From Triparma columacea (lineage: Eukaryota > Sar > Bolidophyceae > Parmales > Triparmaceae): a stretch of DNA of 34,751 bases. Location of the stretch: the NCBI GenBank assembly GCA_030267965.1, contig BRYA01000315.1, positions 1 to 34,751 on the forward strand, read 5' to 3'. Under the pieces are notes generated by a model. It saw only the letters and a list, made by a program, of their open reading frames with translations, did no database searches and was not told where the DNA came from. A program made the translations under genes and the position numbers. Of this stretch, positions 18,197 through 25,524 are shown in pieces. How positions within the stretch are numbered: position 1 is the first letter of the stretch; every line of letters begins with the position of its first letter.

Positions 18197-19864
18197 ATGG
18201 TTTCTATCGGATATGGATCTAAAAAAGGCAGACTATTCAACAATATTCCAGGATTGACCCTCTCCCGACCAACAAGCTTGGATACCAACAACAATAATGA
18301 AGAAACACAGGTCGAAAAGACCATCAACGAACCAGTCCACGAATTAATGGTACAGGTGCCTCCCTCTCCTAAAGCTGCTCTCTCTCCGCTTCCGAGGGTT
18401 TCCCTTGGGTCGACCTTCGCTTCGACTTACTCAACGAGCGAGGGCTTTGAGATTGTCATCGACTCTGATTCTGATGACGAGAAGGCTGCTACCTCCAACA
18501 AGCGCAAGGCCGAGGAAGAGGCTGCGCCCGTTGCCGCCAAGGCCTCCAAGGCTGAGGCTGACTCCAGCCCCGCCGATGCTAAGCTTAAGCTTTACGTCCG
18601 TGGACTCACCCGAACCGCCGGCGAGGCCGATGTAACCCAGGAGCAGGATGATCTGCTTTGCAAACTGGTGAAATTCCAAGTCGAAGCACGAGCAAGTCCC
18701 GATATGGCAATCGATTCGGGATCCCAGACGACTCAAACTCCCCCTAAAAAGCGCGGTCGCCCTAAAAAGCGCGGACGTCCAAAAACGACACATCCTACCG
18801 AGTCCACCGACATCGCCGACACCGCCGACACCACCATGAATCTTTCCCCTGAAGCTTTGAAGTCCAAGATAAAGGAGCGATCACCAAGTGGGAAGCAGTT
18901 AACGAGCAACGGGAGAGGGGGGGCAAGCGAGGCTGGGGGAGCAAGCAAGGCTGTTATGGCAAGGAAGGTTGACAAGGCAGTCAAGGCCGGGAGAGGGGGG
19001 CACACAAATATCGACATCATCCAAAGGAAGCTGAATGATCCCAAGTATATTCAAATTCCTGGGAGCTCCGTCGGCTGCGACGATACGTGGACCTGCGTCA
19101 AAAAAGACACCCGTTACTTCCTTCAGTCACCTAGCGGGATGCAGTTCACGAGCAAGGTGAAGGCTGCTGAGCACTTTATAGAAGAGCAGGCAGGAGGGGG
19201 CGAGGCGGCAAGGAAGGTTGGGGGAGCAAGGAAGGTTGGGGGAGCAAGGAAGGTTGGGGGAGCAAGCGAGGCTGGGGGAGCAAGCAAGGCTGTTATGGCA
19301 AGGAAGGTTGACAAGGCAGTCAAGGCCGGGAGAGGGGGGCTCTTGACGACGAGTAGCCCGACAACAAACATGAGCGAAGGGGATCTGTGTCACGATGTCT
19401 TGACGACGAGCAGCTCGAAAACAAACACGAGCGGTGGGGAGCTCTTGACGACGAGCAGCCCGACAACAAACATGAGCGAAGGGGATCTGTGTCACGATGT
19501 CTTGACGACGAGCAGCTCGAAAACAAACACGAGCGGCGGGGAGCTCTTGACGACGAGCAGCTCGACAACAATCACGAGCAGCAGGGAGCTCGTGAAGATA
19601 AAGGAGAAAGGATCTCGGACCGTGTCAAGAAAGGGGCCCAGCGAGGGAGCAACCGTGAAGGTAGACAAACTCGGGGAAGCAATCATGCTCCGCGATAATG
19701 CTTTCGTCATCTTGGTGGAGTATAACGTCCTTAAGGAGGACATCATCAACAACCAATTCGAGAGGTTCGAAGGGGTCATGAAACTCATGAAGTACCTTAA
19801 CAACGAGGACATCAACAAGGAGGATTATGAGGATTTGAAGGGCGCTTTGTTTGCCTCCAGCTAA
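18197..19864 (+). CDS. Mosaic chromatin-type protein, paralogue 2
   Basis: Intronless, 555 aa. Residues 1-~126 match paralogue 1, including the SIM-like FEIVIDSDSDDE. The middle then differs: a short KLKLYVRGLTRTAGEAD segment; a block shared with paralogue 1 (EQDDLLCKLVKFQVEARAS); two intact AT-hooks KKRGRPKKRGRPK; a 26-aa Gly/Ala/Lys segment present twice; one MBD-like repeat (TWTCVKKDTRYFLQSPSGMQFTS); three ARKVGG repeats; five LTTSS units; and the common C-terminus VKVDKLGEAIMLRDNAF..ALFASS. The P/A/V linker and repeats A and B are absent. AT-hooks support minor-groove DNA binding; the overall role is unknown. Confidence 0.78.
   Translation: MVSIGYGSKKGRLFNNIPGLTLSRPTSLDTNNNNEETQVEKTINEPVHELMVQVPPSPKAALSPLPRVSLGSTFASTYSTSEGFEIVIDSDSDDEKAATSNKRKAEEEAAPVAAKASKAEADSSPADAKLKLYVRGLTRTAGEADVTQEQDDLLCKLVKFQVEARASPDMAIDSGSQTTQTPPKKRGRPKKRGRPKTTHPTESTDIADTADTTMNLSPEALKSKIKERSPSGKQLTSNGRGGASEAGGASKAVMARKVDKAVKAGRGGHTNIDIIQRKLNDPKYIQIPGSSVGCDDTWTCVKKDTRYFLQSPSGMQFTSKVKAAEHFIEEQAGGGEAARKVGGARKVGGARKVGGASEAGGASKAVMARKVDKAVKAGRGGLLTTSSPTTNMSEGDLCHDVLTTSSSKTNTSGGELLTTSSPTTNMSEGDLCHDVLTTSSSKTNTSGGELLTTSSSTTITSSRELVKIKEKGSRTVSRKGPSEGATVKVDKLGEAIMLRDNAFVILVEYNVLKEDIINNQFERFEGVMKLMKYLNNEDINKEDYEDLKGALFASS
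18923..19339 (+). repeat. Direct duplication inside paralogue 2
   Basis: Two 78-bp copies at 18923-19000 and 19262-19339 look identical and encode ASEAGGASKAVMARKVDKAVKA. They bracket the single MBD-like repeat. Three further 'gcaaggaaggttggggga' units (ARKVGG) abut the second copy. Confidence 0.85.
19340..19588 (+). repeat. LTTSS minisatellite, paralogue 2 (five units)
   Basis: Units of 45 bp (LTTSSSKTNTSGGE type) alternate with 57-bp units ending MSEGDLCHD, then a terminal LTTSSSTTITSSRE unit. The 57+45-bp pair occurs twice, indicating duplication of a higher-order unit. Confidence 0.85.
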
Positions 19865-19902
19865 GTAGTTCATCACGTGTTTATTTGAAATCCAACTTCG
19901 TC
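19589..19902 (+). repeat. Shared 3' block of the mosaic family, copy 2
   Basis: Same block as 17688-18003 and 23293-23605. It encodes the conserved C-terminal domain (LGEAIMLRDNAF, FERFEGVMKLMKYLNNE, EDYEDLKGALFASS) and continues about 40 bp past the stop. Confidence 0.85.
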
Positions 19903-19910
19903 AGCATTAA

Positions 19911-20022
19911 ATTCTGAAAGAACAAATCCTAGAAACGTCTCCACCGAACTTTTTTCTCCGTGTCCCCACCCTTTCAATCGTTGCACTCCCTAATATCTCA
20001 CCTTTACCTCTCCCAAACGCCG
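19911..20022 (+). repeat. Duplicate of the LTO1 upstream flank between paralogues 2 and 3
   Basis: About 110 bp beginning 'attctgaaagaacaaatcc' and ending 'caaacgcc' are nearly identical to 23645-23756, the sequence just upstream of the LTO1-type start codon. Here no LTO1 gene follows; the sequence runs into the distal promoter of paralogue 3. It looks like a scar of tandem duplication. Confidence 0.85.
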
Positions 20023-20084
20023 CTTTTTGGAGTCCTCGGAACTTGGGACTGAACATCATTTCTCCTTCCTCCTTCCTTCCTCCC

Positions 20085-20139
20085 ATTAGGAGAATTTAAG
20101 ACAATTACCCCTCTATTTGACGATATATAATTAATTCTT
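20085..20139 (+). promoter_or_regulatory. Conserved core promoter of mosaic paralogue 3
   Basis: 'ttaggagaattta.gacaatt.cccctctatttgacg' plus 'atatataatt' immediately precedes ATG 20140, as in the other two copies. A further upstream match, 'gagtcctcggaacttgggactgaacatc', is shared with paralogue 1. Confidence 0.7.
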
Positions 20140-20424
20140 ATGGTTTCTATCGGATATGGATCTAAAAAAGGCAGACTATTCAACAATATTCCAGGATTGA
20201 CCCTCACCCGACCAACAAGCTTGGATATCAACAACAACACTGCATCGCCTACTGCATCGCCTGCTGCTAGTCCTACGACATCGCCTACTGCATCGCCTAC
20301 TGCATCGCCTACAGCATCGCCTACTGCTAGGGTTAGGGTTAGTTTAACTAACACAGCATCGCCTACTGCATTGCCTACTGCATTGCCTACTGCCAGTCCA
20401 ACAGCATCGCCTACTACTAGTCCT

Positions 20425-20489
<65 letters not shown>

Positions 20490-23400
20490 GGAAACACATG
20501 CAAGTGGGTGTCTGCCAGGGTCCGCGCTAAATGAGGATGATCTAGATCTAGGGCGACATAATGATGATGAGGAAGGGGTCTTCGACTCAAAGGGGGGAAG
20601 CAAGAAGGAGCTAGAGGCATTTAGCGACGTTAGCGACGTGGAGTCTGACGAGGGGGTGGGGGGCGTCAAGGTCACGAAGGCGATGAAGCTTAAGGGGGGG
20701 TGGGAGGACATCGGGAGGGGGGTGTGGAGGGAGGGGTGGAAGGGGAAGATCGTTAGGCGCATTCCGATTCCGCGTTCGTTAGGCGCATTCCGATTCCGCG
20801 GTTATAACCCTAAGAAAGGACAGGAGGTGAGAAGGGGGAGATGGGAGATACAACAAGCCGGGGGGGAAGGAAGACGCAATCATACTTCTTCGCTAACTCG
20901 ATTTCTTCCCCGTCTGCCTCCCCCCACCCCCATCCTCCCCCGCGCGTTAAAATCTCTCTCCGCTCGACTGCATTCAGGACGAGTACGAGGTGCTGTGGGA
21001 GGACGGGGAGAGGCTGGTCTACGGGGCGGAGGAAACTCAGGGGATGCTGGTTGAGTTCCAGCTTGAGAACGGCGCGTGCGAAGCAGAGAATGCTGAAGAG
21101 CCAGATCAAGAATCACCAGCACCAGTAGCAGCACCAGTAGCAGCACTACCAACACTCACTGTCACAGCTCCACTCTTGCCACCAGTAGCAGCACCAGTAC
21201 CTCGAGTTATAGCCCCAGTATCACCAGCCACGTGTCACAATGAGGAACAAGGTCTCCCTCCACCCAGATCCAAGTTTCACCAATGGCACCACAGGTACAA
21301 TGCCAAGAAAGTTTCGCCATCCGATCACGGCTTCCCTCCCTCTGTCACCATATACAGATGTACAGAGAAAAAAAATTCAGGTAGAGGCAGTGGAAATCGC
21401 TACTTCATCATACTAGAAGATGGCACGGAGTATACAAGTGTGCAGCAAGCCCGCAACCACCTTGCTTCTTCAATTCTCTCTTCGTCCTCGTCCTCCTCAT
21501 CTTCCTCCTCATCTTCCTCCTCATCTTCATCCTCATCTTCATCCTCATCTTCATCCTCTAACCCTAACTTGTCCCCAGGACGGACAGAAATGGAACTTTC
21601 TTCAGAATCCTCAAAGCCTCCTGAGGTTCCAGTAGTGAAAGATAATGCACCAGAAGACCCTCCGTTTTTTCGGGATGTTGTCGATGACTTTGACATACTC
21701 TCCTGTACCTTGTTACACAGGGACACCAACATGAACGCGAAAAAACGTAAGGTGCAGGATGTTTTATCATCCCCGCCTGACACCAGTGCCACTTCTGGTG
21801 GTTCGAGCGCAAAAAAGAAGGCCAAAAAGAAGGGAAATAATTCCGCCTCGCTTAAGGAGTGTCTAGAGGAACTTGAGATGCTCGCCAGATACGTCAACGA
21901 TCGCGGTGGGAAGCGGGATCTACTCGAGGGCTGGACCGCTAGACGTTACACGTCAGGACAATGGTACTACACATCTGAGAAGGGAACCAGGTTCAAAAGT
22001 CCAGCCGAAGTTGCTCGGGAGCTCAAGCTTCCTCGGGCCCCGAAGCTTGGGGGGCTTCAGGACTTCTCTTCAAGAAGAACAGCACCAGCGAGTACGAGGT
22101 CTACCAGGGGGAATGATAAGACGCCTCTCGTCGTGCTTCCCGATCCACCCACAGCAGATGTAAATCGGGCCAAGAAGGAGGCTCTTGAGAAGGAGGCTCT
22201 TGAGAAGCTCTCCTCATATGTCGTCTTATGTGGTGGGAAGCCAGATTTAGTCAACGGCTGGTCTGCCAAACGTGGAAAGTTCGGACATTGGCGCTACTAT
22301 TCAAAGGATGGAATGTGCTTCCACACACGCCCCGAAGCTGCTCGTTGGCTCAAGCTCCCTGGTGCCCCGAAAGTTAAAAAAGGTGATCGTGATTGGCAGG
22401 GCAACAGGGATAATACTGGGTCGCCAGATGATGCGCCAGAAAAGTGCACGGCCGTGATGTGCAACCACTGCTCGAAATGGAGGAGGTGAGATGAAGTTTT
22501 GATATCGTGAGAGAATCACCATTCTAACTACAATCTTCGCTCCTCCCCCTCAGTGTGCCTAACAGCATCGTCGTCACAAAGGGACTTCCCGACAAATGGG
22601 TATGCTCTATGAACACCTGGGACCTTGAGTATGCAGACTGCAATGCGGATGAGGAGGTGTGGGTAGACGAAGGTGAAGGAGCGAAAGGTGTACCCGCCGA
22701 GGCATCAAAGAAAGCATCACGATTCTGGACATATGAGCCTGTCACGCCTGCCACTGACAGGCTGGACAACAAATGGGGGCCTCTCGCTTATGGTGAAACG
22801 ACCACCAAAACCCTTGAGGACTTCCTCGTCCTGAAATGCTTGTCCATCCCCCCCAAAAACAGGTCAAACAACAACAAAAGGGAGTTCTATATAAGATACC
22901 TGACGTGGTGGAGACGTTTCGGCCATTGGAGGGGTACTATGGAGGGATGGGAGGACGAGCTAAGAGCTATTGATGAAGTCGAGGAAGAGGGGGGTGATCG
23001 GGTGACGACGAGCAGCTCGAAAACAACCACGAGCGGCGGGGAGCTCTTGACGACGAGCAGCTCGAAAACAACCACGAGCGGTGGGGAGCTCTTGACGACG
23101 AGCAGCCCGACAACAAACATGAGCGGCGGGGATCTGTGTCATGATCTCTTGACGACGAGCAGCCCGACAACAAACATGAGCGAAGGGGATCTGTGTCACG
23201 ATCTCTTGACGACGAGCAGCTCGACAACAAACACGAGCGGTGGGGAGCACTTGACGACGAGCAGCTCGACAACAATCACGAGCAGCAGGGAGCTCGTGAA
23301 GATAAAGGAGAAAGGATCTCGGACCGTGTCAAGAAAGGGGCCCAGCGAGGGAGCAACCGTGAAGGTAGACAAACTCGGGGAAGCAATCACGCTCCGCCAT

Positions 23401-23568
23401 AATGCTTTCGTCACCTCGGTGGAGTATAACGTCCTTAAGGAGGACATCATCAACAACCAATTCGAGAGGTTCGAAGGGGTCATGAAACTCATGAAGTACC
23501 TTAACAACGAGGACATCAACAAGGAGGATTATGAGGATTTGAAGGGCGCTTTGTTTGCCTCTAGCTAA
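20140..23568 (+). CDS. Mosaic chromatin-type protein with CW zinc finger, paralogue 3
   Basis: Exons 20140-20826, 20978-22485 and 22554-23568 (introns 151 and 68 bp) give 1,069 aa. Exon 1 has the family N-terminus, then TASP repeats, 21 Asn and an acidic stretch. Exon 2 starts DEYEVLWEDGERLVYG (possibly Tudor-like), then the P/A/V linker shared with paralogue 1, MBD-like repeats A, B (GWTARRYTSGQWYYTSEKG) and C (GWSAKRGKFGHWRYYSKDG), and about 30 Ser. The exon 2/3 junction splits a CW zinc finger: MCNHCSKWR joined to SVPNS, then GLPDKWVCSMNTW and ADC. CW domains often read H3K4 methylation, but the usual first cage Trp is Ala here (TAVMC). Six LTTSS units and the common C-terminus follow. A chromatin-reader role is inferred. 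Confidence 0.8.
20238..20424 (+). repeat. TASP-encoding 12-bp minisatellite with embedded TTAGGG repeats
   Basis: Variants of 'actgcatcgcct' encode (T-A/T-S-P)n in exon 1 of paralogue 3. At 20328-20342 lie two and a half TTAGGG units read through as RVRV. These are in the opposite orientation to the left-end telomere. Confidence 0.8.
20425..20487 (+). repeat. (AAC)21 microsatellite encoding poly-Asn
   Basis: Twenty-one perfect AAC codons. The other paralogues have only four Asn codons (aacaacaataat) at the same N-terminal position, so this is an expansion specific to paralogue 3. Confidence 0.95.
20751..20800 (+). repeat. 26-bp tandem duplication in exon 1 of paralogue 3
   Basis: The unit beginning 'cgttaggcgcattccgattc' is repeated with a 26-bp period (20751-20776, then 20777-20800). 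Because 26 is not a multiple of three, the two copies are read in different frames (VRRIPIPR, then LGAFRFRG). Removing one unit would bring a TAA into frame just downstream. Confidence 0.85.
21475..21557 (+). repeat. Ser-codon (TCN) microsatellite
   Basis: A run of tcc/tca/tct/tcg codons encodes about 30 serines between MBD-like repeats A and B of paralogue 3. Paralogue 1 lacks it: there the flanking sequences meet at about 16254. Confidence 0.9.
23002..23292 (+). repeat. LTTSS minisatellite, paralogue 3 (six units)
   Basis: Six units, four of 45-bp type and two of the 57-bp type ending MSGGDLCHD or MSEGDLCHD. They share the same core and near-palindrome as in paralogues 1 and 2, and sit just after an exon absent from both. 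Confidence 0.85.
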
Positions 23569-23605
23569 ATAGTTCATCACGTGTTTATTTGAAATCCAAC
23601 TTCGT
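23293..23605 (+). repeat. Shared 3' block of the mosaic family, copy 3
   Basis: Third copy of the conserved C-terminal coding block plus about 40 bp of 3' flank. It has small substitutions (AITLRHNAF) relative to the other copies. Confidence 0.85.
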
Positions 23606-23644
23606 TGTACTTGGTTTCTGGAAGACACAGCCAAAGCAATTAAA

Positions 23645-23757
23645 ATTCTGAAAGAACAAATCCGAGAAACTCTTCACCGAACTTTTTTCTCCGTGTCCCC
23701 ACCCTTTCAATCGTTGCACTCCCTAATATCCCACCTTTATCTCTCGCAAACGCCTGC
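23645..23757 (+). promoter_or_regulatory. Upstream region of the LTO1-type gene, duplicated at 19911
   Basis: The whole interval from the mosaic-family 3' flank to the LTO1 ATG is only about 150 bp and must contain its promoter. About 110 bp of it are duplicated at 19911-20022. Confidence 0.6.
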
Positions 23758-24516
23758 ATGACTTCCTTTGGCAAGCTCTCCTCCGCATCCTCTTCCCAAC
23801 CCTTTGATCTCTCTTCCCTTGATGATCTCGTGATCGGTGAATCCCTCGCGTCTGGTTCTTCGGAAGGACGTGCAGAAGGTGCGGCTGAAGCGCTCAAAAC
23901 TGGCTCCAATATAGGAATTATGAAGGGATGGGAGATAGGGGTGGAAATGGGGTTCATGGTGGGGATTGCAAGTGAGGTTATTAAGAATATCGACGGATGG
24001 GGGATGGAGGATAGAACGAAGGAAAGGGTGAAAAAGCTGTGTGATAGAATTGTACGGGATGGGGAGGGTTTTGAGTCGGTTGCTAAGGGGGAGGTTGATA
24101 GAGCTAGGCTTTCACTTCAACCTGCTGGAGGTGAGGAGGAAGATGCGGACGAACCGGCGGAAGATGACAGGAAGGCCGGGGGAATTGGATTATTGGATGT
24201 GCTACAGGGTACGAGGGCTAGGTTCAAGGTTGTTGGGAAGGTGAGACTGACAAGCTGTGTCCATTCTCGTCCTTAATAATACTATACTTTTCGCCCACTG
24301 CTTCGCTCACATTCTCGCTCGCTGTCTCGCTCGCTACTTCTGCTGCAGGGTTGTAGGATGGAATCCGTTTGGGATATTAAAAAGGTTTTCGAGGGGGTTG
24401 GGGAGGGTGGCGATAAAAACACAAGAGGAGAGGGGGAAACAAATGGCAAAGCTGCAGGTGACAGGAAGATGGAACTGCTCAAGAACATCCAGGCGAATCA
24501 GGACGATATGTTCTAA
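23758..24516 (+). CDS. LTO1: LTO1/Yae1-type Fe-S adapter protein
   Basis: Lto1 with Yae1 recruits the cytosolic Fe-S assembly machinery to the ribosome-recycling ATPase Rli1/ABCE1. Exons 23758-24240 and 24349-24516 (donor gtgaga, acceptor ctgcag, phase 0) give 216 aa, longer than yeast or human forms. Residues ~18-75 show the Yae1_N pattern: LDDLVIGESLASGSSEGRAE, then glycines at about four-residue spacing (GSNIG, GWEIGVEMGFMVGIA). RARFKVVGKGCRMESV fits the family's C-terminal helix. The protein ends DDMF; Lto1 proteins often end in an aromatic residue that serves as a CIA-targeting tail, but the order D-M-F does not match the usual hydrophobic-acidic-aromatic tail. Confidence 0.82.
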
Positions 24517-24592
24517 AACCATTACCACCATGTTGTGACAATATACTTTCCATTACTCATTTTGTCATATGTACTGTCAAACTGTGTACTCC

Positions 24593-25321
24593 CTAAACTA
24601 TGTACTCCCTGAATTCGTCGTCCCCCATGGCTACCATTGCCCCCACCTTCTCCCCGAGCCCCTCCAACCCATCAATCCTCGCGAAGTTCCAGCACCCCCC
24701 GCACCCCCCAATCTCGAGTAGAATCTCGCAATCCCTGACCCTCTCAATCTTGGAATCTACTGCCACCTTGCTTACGGCCCTCAATAGGTCGTCCGTGGGG
24801 CTTATATGGAGCTGCTTGATACTCTTCTTTCCCGGGCCCGGCAGCTTCTCCTCCTCCCTCTTGATGAAGTCCCCAAACCTCCTCACCGCCTTTGTCCTCT
24901 GTTCCGTCAGCGTCCCTACCGCATTCACGAACAGATCGCAGTCGACCAGTACCTCTTCCCACCCCATCCAGTCCATACCTACTATATCGAGCAAGTCGCC
25001 ACCGTCATAATCCCGAAGGTTCAGAGAGTGATAACGCGAAATGAAACTCTTACCCAAGAACCCAAAGTCGCCGGAGACGCGGTTCGGGGCGGAAGCTAAG
25101 AACTTGTTACGGGCAAGTACGGTTATTTTGTAATCCTTGGCGTCGGGGCGAGTGGGATCCAGCAAAGTTGTGATGATTTGTTTCCCCACACGACCTGTTC
25201 CACCAGCAATTACTATGTGTTTTAGGGAGTTGACCGTGGGGATGATAGAGAGGAGGAGGAGGAGAACCATTGCAATCGTAGCCGTCATCGTGTACGTGTT
25301 CGTGAGTCGGTGGCTGAGCAT
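24593..25321 (-). CDS. Atypical short-chain dehydrogenase/NAD(P)-binding protein with signal peptide
   Basis: Residues counted from ATG 25321 (242 aa). An in-frame ATG at 25414 adds 31 less signal-like residues, and one at 25288 is also possible. The leader MTATIAMVLLLLLSIIPTVNS is followed at once by LKHIVIAGGTGRVGKQIITTLL, an N-terminal Rossmann fold with GxxGxxG of NmrA-like/atypical SDR type. ITVLARNK and DCDLFVNAVGT continue the pattern. No Tyr-x3-Lys is evident. The +1 residue is Leu rather than Phe and there is no transit peptide between signal and domain, so ER, secreted or periplastid location is more likely than stroma. Substrate unknown. It converges on LTO1 with 76 bp between stops. 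Confidence 0.75.
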   Translation of the reverse strand: MLSHRLTNTYTMTATIAMVLLLLLSIIPTVNSLKHIVIAGGTGRVGKQIITTLLDPTRPDAKDYKITVLARNKFLASAPNRVSGDFGFLGKSFISRYHSLNLRDYDGGDLLDIVGMDWMGWEEVLVDCDLFVNAVGTLTEQRTKAVRRFGDFIKREEEKLPGPGKKSIKQLHISPTDDLLRAVSKVAVDSKIERVRDCEILLEIGGCGGCWNFARIDGLEGLGEKVGAMVAMGDDEFREYIV

Positions 25322-25524
25322 AGTGGAGGGGGAAGTTACGCAGTAGTGGCGATTAATAAAAAATAGGTTGAAAAGAAAGTCCTTTGTATGTGTTGGAAAA
25401 GATGCGTATTCCAATTATGCGTTGTCGAGTTTCAGAGGTCAAAATGGTCGAAGTGAACGTATAAAATCAGAAACCAGCAAATTAGATTTGCTCCTTCTAT
25501 ATCAAACTCCAGCTCTCAACACAG
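25322..25524. promoter_or_regulatory. Divergent promoter between the SDR and CPOX-like genes
   Basis: The start codons are back to back across about 200 bp. AT-rich strings (aataaaaaatag near 25356, gtataaaatcag near 25460) are candidate TATA-type elements for the two directions; assignment is tentative. Confidence 0.5.

Noticed and set aside
19123..19571. Leftward frames rich in SSCSSSRAP opposite the LTTSS minisatellites
   Set aside because: They are antisense shadows of the 45-bp repeat and recur wherever the repeat occurs.
20328..20342. Interstitial telomere as a chromosome-fusion point
   Set aside because: Only two and a half units lie inside a continuous coding minisatellite, with no head-to-head array or change in surrounding gene content.
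20004..20762. Leftward 252-codon frame with poly-Leu opposite paralogue 3
   Set aside because: The Leu run is the antisense of the AAC microsatellite and the rest mirrors the TASP repeats; there is no independent support.
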